NCBI GenBank assembly: GCA_947579605.1
Contig: OX388312.1
Span: forward strand, 17,941,313-18,005,312
Length of the DNA: 64,000 nt
DNA from: Athripsodes cinereus
Taxonomy: Eukaryota > Arthropoda > Insecta > Trichoptera > Leptoceridae
Direction: 5' to 3'
Positions 48,790 to 58,928 of this stretch are shown here, in pieces. Below the pieces are notes generated by a model. That model had not been told where the DNA came from and searched no databases. It was given only the letters and a program-made list of their open reading frames with translations. The translations under genes and the position numbers were made by a program. Within the stretch, counting starts at the first letter, position 1; each line of letters opens with the position of its first letter.

Positions 48790-50070
48790 TCAATATATCG
48801 TCGTTTTTTTCTTATCGTGCATTTTGACCAACCACAAGTCAAAAATATTTTTATATATTTTTTTCTCTAGCCATCTTTGAACGTAGAACTCGCCTATAAT
48901 TTTTCACTCCCTTTTATCCTGAAATTGCTGCTTCCATTTCCTTCCTTCCTTCCATCTTTTATTTATCATCCGAGTACTTTGCTCATTCCTGCATGAAAAT
49001 TCTTTGCAGTTACAATAATTTCATTTATAACAATTGATACATCATGATTGGTCCATAATTATATATCAATTCTGAATGTAATTTTTTTTGGTTTATTTAT
49101 TTATTTATTCTTTTTGCACATCATCATTATAAAACAGTGTTGACAATGCAATATAAAATTTAAAAAAAAATTAAAACGATATGCAGTGGCGAGATCATCA
49201 CTATAAAGTGATTTCTTCCATCTAACCACGTTGATAGATAAACAACATATTTTTTTATTCAAGAGCTTTAATATAAGATATCTATACTTCCGATAATAAA
49301 AAAAATCTAAGTTTAATAAAGTGATTTAGTAAGTACCTACTCATTAAGATCTTTTTTCATCCAAAATTAATATCTATGTACTTGTATTTAATTTGAAACC
49401 TTACAAACAGAAAAAATCTAGTTCTTTCTAGTCGTTACATTTTCAAAATGAAGCATTTTTATTTAGGCATGCTCTTAAAAACTATTCATTTGGACATTAA
49501 GATTGTTGTTTGAACTATTTATTGCCGTGTGATATTATTTATAATTTTTTAATTTAACTTCAATACTAACAATCACTCTAAAAATGGCCTTAATGTCATA
49601 AAAAGCAGTTGATTCAAGAAATATCAAAATATTTATTCACATGCGCCATTTTCAATATGCAACAACTTTATGCTTTATTTTATGTGATCTGAAGTTATAT
49701 AAGAAATTAAATACTGCATAAAAGTTTCGTTTATATAATGACATGATTTATGTATCGAATCAAAAGTTCACACGGTAGATCCAATATCAAATACTAGATA
49801 GGTACCTACCATTAACAATACATTATTATTATAGAACCTTTTAAAAACATTATGTCTATAATTTCTATCTCCGTTGCCTTCTGGTTTGTGAGACGAGCGC
49901 GTTGATTTACTGTCAAGTCGTGCGTGTAAATTATGTAGGTAGGTACCTATGATATATTATTATGTTGGCTTTATAGAATTGTCACAATGCATGCAAATGA
50001 AAATGTCGAATGAAGTTGTCCGTTCTTGTAACTAAAAAAATGAGACAAAGAATAAATAAGATCTACTACT
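48790..50070. other. Intergenic DNA after gene 2
   Basis: A LINE 3' tail (minus strand) spans about 49098-49225: TTTATTTATTTATTC, then GCACATCATCATT and GATATGCAGTGGCGAGATC; a related copy is in gene 1 intron 1. The rest is unassigned. Confidence 0.5.
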
Positions 50071-50074
50071 ACTA

Positions 50075-50410
50075 TACTATCACGGCATATCCCACAAGTG
50101 GGGTAGCCAACAGATCAGCTACATGTAATATTTATCATTTATTTATTTATCACTTGTACACGGCGTGAACCTTTTATACGTTAAACATATAACAAAGTAG
50201 AAAAAAAAACAATTTGACAGACAACAACAATAAAAACTGATAAAAAATGAATTGGTACAAATTTATAAAAATAAACATCAAGATGTAACAAAAATGGTAA
50301 TATATATGGAAACTGTCCTCTCCGTGCCATTATACAATCAAGACATTCAGGATGGGTGGCAAACCTCATCACTGAATTTAAGATGCAAAATGCCTTAATT
50401 TTTTCGAACA
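50075..50410 (-). mobile_element. Repeat A copy interrupted by another LINE tail
   Basis: TATCACGGCATATCCCACAA at 50080 and CTGTCCTCTCCGTGCC near 50314 through CAAGACATTCAGGATGGGTG are the two parts of repeat A. They are separated at about 50140-50305 by a (TTTA)n-headed block, read as a minus-strand LINE 3' end that inserted into it. The minus-strand ORF here is not a gene. Confidence 0.6.
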
Positions 50411-50639
50411 CCTAAAACTCAATGTACGAAACGCAGGTAGATGATTACTTCCTTTGTTAATAAATGCTAAGAGTTCTCTTTGTGCATTAAAAATACACCA
50501 ATTAGAACCTAATCTAATTGTTTAATTAAAAAAATATGTCCTTCCTTTTGTGCACATATGGATGTTGAACATTTATACTCCATTGCGGAGTACATCAACT
50601 GTATAATATATAGTGTAGGCGCTGTAACTAGTTGAGTGT

Positions 50640-50960
50640 GCAAAATGTGAGGACCGAGTTCCGTGAATGCAGTTTGGTTGATAATAGCTCAAAGAATAAT
50701 AATAATGGATCTTGCCAGATAATTTTATCAAATTTGTAAGGAAAATCATAAAATGAAGTAATTTTATTGATGATACCACTATCACATCACAGCATATTCC
50801 GCAAGTGGGCTAGCCAGCAAACCAACCGAATGCAATAAAGATGCCAGCTGCCCTCTCCGTGTCAAAAAAATTGATAAGCATTATTCCATATACGTGTTTG
50901 TACTGTACCTCTTAACAAATGCAAAGTATCTGATCTGCAGATCACTTCTTCAAGATATTT
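50640..50960 (+). repeat. Left copy of a long inverted repeat
   Basis: This block runs through AATGTGAGGACCGAGTTCCG, GGATCTTGCCAGATAATTTTAT, CTATCACATCACAGC and TCTGATCTGCAGATCACTTC. It is present inverted on the right side of the satellite, in two pieces (54745-54935 and 53990-54205). A repeat A copy forms its middle part. Confidence 0.75.
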
Positions 50961-51087
50961 TTTTTATTTAACATAACAATTAATACAGATATAGCAATAC
51001 ATGGACTATTTGATAAAAAAAAATCTAAACATCCTCCTTATAGAGACGTGTAAAGGAGGATAACATAATGAGAATATAAACATACAC

Positions 51088-51190
51088 TTATTCTCTCTCT
51101 CTCTCACACACACACACACTCACCCTCTCACACACACACACACACACACACATTACATACGCGCGCGCACACGTACGCATACACGCACAT
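51088..51190. repeat. CT/CA/CG dinucleotide microsatellite
   Basis: Runs of (CT)n, (CA)n and a short (CG)n occur in series, ending in CACGTACGCATACACGCAC. This is the only long alternating purine-pyrimidine tract in the window. Confidence 0.9.
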
Positions 51191-51303
51191 CCATGTATGC
51201 ACAACTGTTAAAGGAGATATGGAGAATACATATAATGGCCACAGAGTGGAATGAGGGAAAAATAGGTATGCCCCCCCCTGTATGAAAGGGGATCAACTAC
51301 TCT

Positions 51304-51660
51304 GTGGTAATTAAAATGCATAACTCTCATAGAAGAATGCTTCGTATTCATTGGACTGATAGGGTCATAAATGTAGAGGTGTTAAGAAGAGCTGGAATGG
51401 ACAGAGAACTCCTGTTGGATGTCAAAGTGCGCAAGATCTCATATCTGGGTCATATAATGCGTGGAGAAAAGTACCACATTCTGCGTTTGATTATGACAGG
51501 CAAGATAGAGGGACGTCGAGGGGCTGGCAGAAGGCAGACATCGTGGCTGCGCAATATACGAGATTGGACTGGAACGAGAGGTGTAGAGGAGTTATTTCAG
51601 ACAGCGCAGGATCGAGACGCCTATGCCAGAGTGATCGACAACGTCGAGGGGACCTCATAG
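51304..51660 (+). pseudogene. C-terminal domain of an RTE-like LINE polyprotein
   Basis: The 118-residue frame reads RRMLRIHWTDRVINVEVLRR, then KISYLGHIMRGEKYHIL, GKIEGRRGAGRRQTSWLRNI and RDWTGTRG, ending VIDNVEGTS and a stop. This is the well-known end of endonuclease-reverse transcriptase polyproteins, the part missing from the copy at 20778-22643. Homology starts near residue 9, so the ATG is accidental. The frame is intact but has no RT, so it is a 5'-truncated insertion. The 3' end AGAAGAAGAAG follows at about 51670. Confidence 0.8.
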
Positions 51661-51875
51661 GGCACCTACAGAAGAAGAAGAACTCTCATAACATGAGACG
51701 ATTGAATTCTTACAGCATGAACTACGTGAAAAACATCCTCGAATCAGCCTTGTAGTTTGATTGTAATCGAAAAAGCGTGTCTTGTGCCTTGTAAAATTTT
51801 GTGGGGTCTCAGCCATCTTTTAAAAGTGCATATTTTAGAGCATTAGAGCAAAAAACACATGCTGACTCACTAGAG

Positions 51876-53541
51876 TTGGATGGGCTATATTGTCATTGGG
51901 AAGATTTTCCAGACTAGTAGGAGGGGCAGTACTATAAACGAGAGGAGTTTCCATTTATACGAGAAGAGCTTAAATGGAAAAAGGGAGGAGCTACTATTAT
52001 AGTAGGGACTATATTATAAATGGGTAGGGCTATATTGGAAATGGGAGGGTTTCGATAATAGTAGGAAGAGCTATATTGCCAGTGGGAGGATTTTCCAGAC
52101 TAGTAGGAGGGGCTATACTATAAATGAGAGAACTTTCCATTCAAGTGAGAGGGGCTATGTTGTAAATGGAAAGATTTTCCAGATCAATGGGAGGGGCTAT
52201 CTTTAAAACGGGAGGAGTTACCATACCATTGGGAGAAGCTAAACTAAAAATGGGAGGAATTTCATAGCAGAATGATGGGCTGTATTGTCAATGGTAAGAT
52301 TTTCCAGACTAGTGGGAGGGGCTATAATAAAAATGGGAGAAATTTTAAAATCATTGGGAGGGGCTATATTATAAATGGGAGGAGTTTCCATACCATTGGG
52401 AGGGGCTATCTTAGAAATGGGAGGAGTATCTATATCATTGGGAGGGGCTACACTTAAATGAGAGGAGTTTTTATTGTATTAATGGTAAGATTTTCCAGAC
52501 TACAAGGAGGAGTTATAATTAAAATAGGAGGAGTTTAAATACCATTGGGAGGGGCTATATTATAAATGGGAGGAGTTTTAATACCATTGGGAGGGGCTAT
52601 ATTATAAATGGAAGGAGTTTCCATACCAATGGGAGGAGCACTATATTGTCTGTGGGAAGATTTCCAGACTAGTGAGAGGAGCTATACTAAAAAAATGGTA
52701 AAACTTTTATAGTAGTAGGATGTGCTATAACGTCAATGGTAAGATTTCCAGACTAGTGGGAGGAGCTATACTAAAAATGGGAAGTTTTAATACCATTGGG
52801 AGGGGCTATATTGGAAATGGGAGGAGTTTCTATACCATTGGGAGGGGCTATACTAAAAATGGGAGGAATTTGAACAAAAGTAGGATGGGCTATATTGTTA
52901 GTGGGAGGATTTTCCAGACTAGTGGGAGGGGCTGTACTAATCCTACTACTATAAAAACTCCCATTTATAGTAAAGCCCCTCCCAATAGTATAGATACTCC
53001 TCCCATTTCCAATACAGCCCCTCCCAATGGTATTAAAACTCCTCCCATGTCCAATATAGCCCATCCCAATGGTATGGAAACTCCTCCCATTTAATAATAT
53101 AGCCCCTCCCAATGGTATTAAAACTCCCCATTTTTAGTATAGCTCCTCCCACTAGTCTGGAAATCTTGCCATTGACGTTAGCCTATCCTACTACTATTAA
53201 AACTTCTCCGATTTTTTTAGTTTAGCTCCTCCCACTAGTCTGGAAAATCTTCCCACTGACACTTATAGCTCATCCTACTACTAAAAAAACTCCTATCATT
53301 TCCAATAAAGCCCCTCCCGGTATGCAAACTCCTCCCATTTATAATATAGTCCCTTGTATAATAGTAATAGTAGCTTCTCCCATTTCCAGAGTTTAGACTA
53401 TAGTAGGATTTATATATTGTCAGTGGGAGAATTTTTCAGAGTAGTGGAAGGAGCTATACTGAAAATGGGAGGAGTTTTCATATCATCGAGAAGGTCTTAA
53501 TTGGAAACGGGAGGAGCTACCATGATTTAAGGAGGGAGACA
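51876..53541. repeat. 42-bp-period satellite with two orientation switches
   Basis: Units such as GGGAGGGGCTATATTATAAA plus TGGGAGGAGTTTCCATACCA repeat about every 42 bp. A longer variant containing AAGATTTTCCAGACTAGTGG recurs irregularly. From 51876 to about 52940 units run one way. From about 52941 to 53388 they are inverted (CCCACTAGTCTGGAAA at 53150 and 53233). From about 53400 they run forward again. Frames of 61-124 codons with a 14-residue period (GRGYIINGRSFHTI) on both strands are by-products of 42 being divisible by three. Confidence 0.9.
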
Positions 53542-53830
53542 TAGTCTGCTGCAACCCCATTTATCCACCGAAGCTTTGATCTTCCGACTCGCCTTCTCGA
53601 TCTCTATCCATCCATTGTAGATAACCTAGCCACCACTTGTTCTGCGGTAATGTCGTCAGTTGATAGGACTCAGCATTCTACCTCCATCTCCAAACACCGT
53701 TTTCTGATGTAGGTTGACATATACGTCGTAAGATACGTCTCTCAAATACGTCAATGCCCTTTTCATCTTGTTTAAAAAAGTCCAAGTTTCCGATGCATAA
53801 AGGAGCACAGATCTTATAAAGTAGGGTAGT
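53542..53830 (-). pseudogene. LINE ORF C-terminal region, degenerate
   Basis: On the minus strand, shifting frames give LYASETWTFFKQDEKG, VFERRILRRIC and ENGVWRWR. This matches the common SETW...FERKILRKI...NGVWR segment after the RT domain in insect LINEs. Stops and frameshifts are frequent. Confidence 0.65.
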
Positions 53831-53989
53831 TTTTGTTTTTTTTGGAAAGAAGGTGGGTAATCAAGAGGTGGTTTGTGTCTACATTGTATTCAGTTGTTTT
53901 CAATAGGATCTGACGCAGCATGATTATCATTATTTGTGTATAACAATAAAAGTTTTAATTTGTACTCTCCATATCTCTTCAAATAGTTA

Positions 53990-54205
53990 TATATAAATGG
54001 ATGAAATATATCTTGAAGAAGTGACCTGCAGATCAGATACGTTGCATTTGTTGAGAGGTACAGTACAAACACTTATATGGAGCAATGATCATCAATTTTT
54101 TGGCGCCACGGAGAGGACAGCTTGCATGTTTATTGCATTCGGTTGGTCTGCTGGTTACTCCAGTTTTGAAATATGTCGTGCTCGTGATGTGATAGCAGTA
54201 TCATA
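53990..54205 (-). repeat. Right copy of the inverted repeat, inner part
   Basis: Read on the minus strand it follows 50785-50960: ATCACATCACG, CCAGCAGACCAACCGAATGC, GTGTTTGTACTGTACCTCTC, and TCTGATCTGCAGGTCACTTC, with few differences. The plus-strand 69-codon frame across it is not a gene. Confidence 0.75.
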
Positions 54206-54753
54206 GCAGTATCATCACCCAATTTTCAATTATTCTTCTTGTACCTTTTTTTTAAGAATTTGTGATTTATCAATTTGCCATTTGTGTACCTACATGTTTT
54301 TGTAATTTTAATTGATGTTTGTACTTACACTGTAACTTTGTTTGATGTTTTTTACTTACTGTGTAGAGTCTTGATTGGTTTACGTATTATAGATGTTTAT
54401 TGTTGTTGTATTATCTATCTATCTATCTATCTATACCATCACGGCATATCCCACAAGTGGGGTAGCCAGCAGACCAGCTGCATATAAAATATGCAAGCTG
54501 TCTTCTCCGTGCCAATATAAAATCAAGACATTCAGGATGGGTGGCAAACCTCATCGCTGAATTTAAGATGTAAAATGTCTTATTTTTTCGAACACCTGCC
54601 TTTTACAGGACACTCGAAAACTTATGGAGAAGAGTGGGAGACCAATTCTTTACCGGGTTCTCCACGGGATATTATATCCACGGTTGTTGTATTATATTGT
54701 GAAATAAACTGTATGACTCTGTTACAATAAAATAAAATAAATAAATAAATAAA
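54206..54753 (+). mobile_element. LINE 3' end inserted into the right inverted-repeat copy
   Basis: The block interrupts homology between the two inverted copies exactly at ATCATCA and ends ACAATAAAATAAAATAAATAAATAAATAA, broken here by words of other repeats. ATCATCA occurs at both borders and may be the target duplication. It itself contains the repeat A insertion at 54415-54682. Confidence 0.6.
54415..54682 (-). mobile_element. Repeat A, complete copy with 13-bp target duplication
   Basis: The element is flanked by GTTGTTGTATTAT at 54402-54414 and 54683-54695. The plus strand starts with (CTAT)n, then CCATCACGGCATATCCCAC, CTGTCTTCTCCGTGCC, ATTCAGGATGGGTGGC, TTTACAGGACACTCG and CTCCACGGGATATTATATCC. 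So in its own sense it ends in (ATAG)n. Together with 29344-29815, this indicates a LINE 3' UTR with a simple-repeat tail, 5'-truncated on insertion. Other copies: 22700-23165, 30000-30280, 50075-50410, 50782-50875, 55425-55590. Confidence 0.8.
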
Positions 54754-54935
54754 TCATCAATAAAATTGTTTCATAGAATGTAATCCATCGATTTTCCATA
54801 CAAATTAGAGGGGGGGGGGACGTAAAAAAATTGGACCATAAAATTATCCGGCAAGATCCATATTATTATTTTCCACCAATTTGCATTCATGGAACTCGGT
54901 CCTCACATTTTTTACTCTCACTTCCCTCTAGAACT
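54745..54935 (-). repeat. Right copy of the inverted repeat, outer part
   Basis: On the minus strand it gives AATGTGAGGACCGAGTTCCA, GGATCTTGCCGGATAATTTTAT and CAATTTTATTGATGAT, in the same order as 50645-50785. It also contains a (G)9 run at 54811-54819 not present in the left copy. Confidence 0.75.
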
Positions 54936-55424
54936 CGGTTCACGCTATACGTGTAAGAAGTATCTAATAATATGTCTCTATTTATATTTAAGTGAATTTT
55001 ACTGGTTTTTGATCTAGCAATATTGTTTTCTATTGTCATTTGTCACATGTCACAACTAAAATAGCCTTACAGAATAATATGGAACAAATGGCGGGTTTAT
55101 TACTTTCTTGCAATTTTATTGATTCTAGTGGTAAAATTATCAATTTCATGGGCGAATGTTTTTATTTTTGCCTTCATAGTTTTTTGCCTCGACTGGTGCA
55201 TAAATTATCTCACGAAGTGCATTTTATTTTTATTTATTTGTGTTTTTTTTAGTAGGAATACAATGTTAATAATATTAAGTACAACAATTTAACAAACTTC
55301 ACTGGCTTATGAACCATACAATATTTAAGTTACACTGTATAATATGTAAAAGCTGTTTGTTTGTTTTATATTAATAAAATAAAAATAAAATGTCTTGAGA
55401 GAAATTTTATATTTTTTATACTAC

Positions 55425-55590
55425 TATCCCATCACGGCATATCCCTCAAATGGGGTACTCAGCAGATCAGCCGCGTGTAATATACATGCAAGCTGTCCTC
55501 TCCGTGCCAATAAATAATTAAGATATTCAGGATAGGTGGCAAATTTTCCCCTTTTTACAGGACACTCGAAAACTCACGGAAAAAATTTCA
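55425..55590 (-). mobile_element. Repeat A copy, truncated
   Basis: CCCATCACGGCATATCCCTC, GATCAGCCGCGTG, GCAAGCTGTCCTCTCCGTGC, ATATTCAGGATAGGTGGC and TTTTTACAGGACACTCGAAAA appear in the order of the copy at 54415-54682, with an internal deletion after the GGTGGCAAA word. Confidence 0.65.
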
Positions 55591-55717
55591 CTTGCTAAAA
55601 TTAAAACGGCGCTTTAAAAGTCATCCAAATAATAATAATAAGTGGAGGCGTGGCACAAACAAAATTTGACTTTTCTATCAGTTTGGAATAAGTTATTGTA
55701 TCTTGTTCACAGAAAGT

Positions 55718-56040
55718 CCTATCTAGGCTATGTGCTCAAAGGTAAAAAGTATAAGTTCCTATACCTGATCATTAATGGCAAGATTGAAAATCGAAGAGAA
55801 GTTGGATGTAAATGAATCTCCTGGTCCCATAACATACATGAGTGGACAGGAATACGGAGCGTCCATGTTTCGGGCTGTCTAAGATAGAAACACATTCTCT
55901 CAAGATAATTGAAAAAAAAAACACAATATGTTTTTTTTTCAATTATCTTGAAATGGACTTCCAACAAGTACCTTCGGTCAACAACATTAACATTGTCTCA
56001 ATTTTGAGGGGACCCAACAAGAAACACGAATAAAAAGAAG
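55718..56040 (+). pseudogene. RTE-like LINE C-terminus, degraded and interrupted by a palindrome
   Basis: The plus strand reads KGKKYKFLYLIINGKIENRR, then a stop, then ISWSHNIHEWTGI. This is the same domain as 51304-51660. After the palindrome at 55901-55950, the end of the element resumes near 55975 (CAACATTAACATTGTCTC...GAGGGGACC), ending in an A/G-rich tail. The minus-strand and plus-strand frames around it are not genes. Confidence 0.65.
55901..55950. repeat. 50-bp perfect-stem palindrome
   Basis: CAAGATAATTGAAAAAAAAA faces TTTTTTTTTCAATTATCTTG across an ACACAATATG centre. The stem is about 20 bp with no visible mismatch. Confidence 0.85.
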
Positions 56041-56044
56041 TTGT

Positions 56045-56625
56045 CAAGTATGTGTAAGTGTATCATATGAAATGAACATAATTACTCATTTGGTGGCGGC
56101 CTAGTTCAATGAACTCACATTATTATAAATATTATGTTGCACAATTATAAAACTTTGATGGGATAAAATAAATGTGGGTTAAAATACAACTGGTTGAATT
56201 ACTTGTTAATTTTTAAAGAAAGGTAAGTACAACACTAATTTATTTATAGAAAAACTAACTTACACCTTTGATGTTCATACATCAATATTATTGTAAATCT
56301 ACATATCCAGGTATAAAGAACGAAACATCAATCAATCAAATGCATGAATTCAATAAAACGTGCGTTCATGATTCCATTCTGATAAATGGTTATATTTTTT
56401 ATAAGTAGATTTGCACCAATGTCCTTAACGATCTTCAACACTGCATTTGTTTTAATTCATGCCAATTGAAATTCGTGAAACATAAACTTCTAATAGACGT
56501 ACATACATATACATAATGATTACAATCACCTTCATAATACTCAGTCATAAAATTCAAACACTTTCGCACTTTATCTGTTCATCAAACTATAATAATTATA
56601 TCTAATTAGATACCCCCGCACTGAA
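56045..56625. other. Intergenic DNA upstream of gene 3
   Basis: AT-rich and without recognised repeats; likely to include distal control sequence of gene 3. Confidence 0.45.
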
Positions 56626-56637
56626 AGGAGATGGTCC

Positions 56638-56721
56638 GACCTCCATTTCCCAACCTCCCGCCATGCAAAATCTCAAACACTTCGTGTATAAAAGTTCATG
56701 AAATTTTGGTAAAGAGCATCA
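56638..56721 (+). promoter_or_regulatory. Core promoter of glycine-rich gene 3
   Basis: The 25-bp module at 56638-56662 is identical to that of gene 2. TATAAAAG lies at 56687-56694 and the TCACTT initiator A at 56721, 34 bp from the first T of TATA. The 5' UTR of 26 nt is nearly the same as gene 2 (CATCACTTGCAGTTTTGTG shared). Confidence 0.85.
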
Positions 56722-56746
56722 CTTGCAGTTTTGTGACTAAACAATC

Positions 56747-58315
56747 ATGAAGGTAAATAATAAACATTATTGTATTCTTTGATTTAAATAAATTATTATT
56801 CTCTAAAAACATAATATTTAAAGTGATTTGTGAGTGTTGAAAACTTCATCAAAAGTGTTAATATGTTTATTTTAAATAAGAAGTGCTGTGAACCATCGAT
56901 GAAAATTATTCAGATAGCGCTATTGAATATACCTACGCAATTTTCTAGTGCAAAATAATTGTATAGTTTCGTGTAGTTAATAAAATAAATTTTAGTGAAT
57001 TCATAACATGTGGAGTATATGAATCTCGTTTTCAAATGGGAAAAATGTGAATAATTGTGTTACCGCCCCATAATATAAACTGAATGACCTTATATTTCTT
57101 ATACAGAGACAAACGGGTTAAAGCATTCTGATCAAACTGTTTATTGAAATTACATGAATAATGTCAGACATTAATATTTAATTAAATTTCAGGTATTCGT
57201 TTGCATCTTAGCCATTGCAGCTGTAGCCCATGCCGGTTACCTGGGCGGTGGTGGTGGAGGATCTGGATTTGGTGGTGGTCACGGAGGTGGATTCGGAGGA
57301 TCTGGAATCGGCGGTGGCCATGGAGGATATGGCGGTGGTGGATTCGGAGGCGGAAAAGGAGGTTTTGGAGGTGGAAGTGGTGGATTCGGAGGTGGAAGTG
57401 GCGGATTCGGAGGTGGACATGGCGGTGGTGGATTCGGAGGTGGAAAGGGAGGATTTGGAGGAGGAATCGGTGGATTCGGAGGTGGAAGCGGCGGCTACGG
57501 TGGTGGCAAAGGAGGATTTGGAGGTGGTCACGGAGGATTTGGAGGTGGAAGTGGTGGTTACGGCGGCGGCAAAGGAGGATTCGGTGGTGGTTTCGGAGGA
57601 ATCGGAGGTGGTCACGGAGGAATCGGAGGTGGTCAAGGAGGAATCGGAGGTGGATTCGGAGGTGGTCACGGAGGATTCGGAGGTGGAAGTGGCGGCTATG
57701 GCGGTGGTAAAGGAGGATTCGGAGGTGGTTTTGGAGGAATCGGAGGAGGAATCGGTGGCGGCCATGGAGGATATAGCGGTGGTGGATTCGGAGGTGGAAA
57801 GGGAGGATTTGGAGGCGGAAGCGGTGGATATGGAGGTGGAAAGGGAGGTAAGAGTATATTTTTTCGATTATAAAAGCTTGAGATATTTTTTACACTTTAT
57901 GATGTTCGAGATATTAATAATATTAAAATTTTATACGGCCTTAAAATGAGCGTGTTTAGTATATTTTAATGATTTTTTTTTATAATAAGGAAAAGTAAAT
58001 AAAAGTACATTTTTTTAATGTAAAAGTAGTGATTTTTCTAAGTTAAATTAAAAATATATTTTTATTTAAGTATTATTTAAATTATGTATGATGAACTAAC
58101 AAATTATAGTTTGTCTGTCTTTAGCGAGCTTTACAGAAATATTTTATAATACGACTCAAAGTAGAAATATATATCATTCTGAAATAATTTATTATATTAA
58201 TATCATGTTAATAATAATTATATTTAATATCAAACATATCGTTTTGAAATGGTTTATCAATTAAAGTTTCGATTAAAATGTTAATTAATTGTTTGTTTTG
58301 TTTTCAGGATGGTAA
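56747..58315 (+). CDS. Secreted glycine-rich structural protein, gene 3 (three coding exons)
   Basis: Coding exons are 56747-56752 (ATG AAG), 57193-57847 and 58308-58315; total 669 nt, 222 residues. The product begins MKVFVCILAIAAVAHA (signal peptide, cleavage after AHA), then GYLGGGGGGSGFGGGHGG. The body repeats GGGFGGGKGGFGGG, GGGSGGYGGGKGGFGGG and GGGIGGGHGG, and closes GYGGGKGGW. Phe, Ile, His, Ser and Lys punctuate the Gly runs; Tyr is rarer than in gene 2. Introns are phase 0 (56753-57192) and phase 1 (57848-58307). The closest relative in the window is gene 2, judged by promoter, 5' UTR, signal peptide and repeat motifs. AATAAA lies at 58448-58453. Long frames in other phases and on the minus strand across exon 2 (Arg/Trp-rich, Glu/Val-rich or Ser/Thr-rich) are shadows. 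Probably a cuticle or other matrix protein. Confidence 0.9.
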
Positions 58316-58447
58316 ATTGCATCATTCAACAGTGATACTTCAACTTCATGAAAACAACATCCAAAGAAGTAGATAAAACATTTTACCATTTACCTATGCT
58401 GAGACTGGATAAACAAATCAAGATATAAATATTTTATTTATTTTTAC

Positions 58448-58453
58448 AATAAA
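58448..58453 (+). terminator. Polyadenylation signal of gene 3
   Basis: AATAAA, 133 nt after the stop, in ACAATAAAATAAAATATT. Confidence 0.65.
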
Positions 58454-58790
58454 ATAAAATATTATAACAAACTTTGTTTTATTTTTATTTTGTATAACTA
58501 TGTAGGATAGGCTATATTACGAATAATATTACTATTAGCGTAGCATTTGATAATGGTTCGGAATTTCTGATACTGTTTTTCTGACCATTATCAACATGTA
58601 AGACTCTCTCAACATTCCTATAAGCTGATATAATTTATTTATTAATCATTAACACAATTATACAATCAACCAATACAAGTGAATATAGGATTATTCAACC
58701 AGGTAGATCTGTTCTAGAATAATCCCTTTATTACAAAAATATATACCTACTTATCAAAACATATCAAACCTATGAACTAAACCTAAAACT

Positions 58791-58928
58791 AAAATAAAAT
58801 CAAGTAAAGACAAAATAAAAAATAAAGTAAAATAAAATCAAGTAAAGACAAAATAAAAAATAAAGTAAAATAAAATCAAGTAAAGACAAAATAAAAAATA
58901 AAGTAAAATAAAATAAAACAAAGTAAAG
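58791..58928. repeat. 38-bp tandem repeat, ~3.6 copies
   Basis: Units start AAAATAAAATCAAGTAAAG at 58791, 58829 and 58867 with a partial fourth from 58905. The unit is purine-only apart from T and one or two C. It may be an expanded LINE tail. Confidence 0.85.

Noticed and set aside
52272..53112. Frames of 61-124 codons with a 14-residue period on both strands
   Set aside because: Product of a 42-bp satellite; no start context, promoter or domain.
57201..57949. Long Arg/Trp-rich and Glu/Val-rich plus-strand frames and a Ser/Thr-rich minus-strand frame over gene 3 exon 2
   Set aside because: Other phases of the same Gly repeats; they lack a signal peptide and cross the splice sites.
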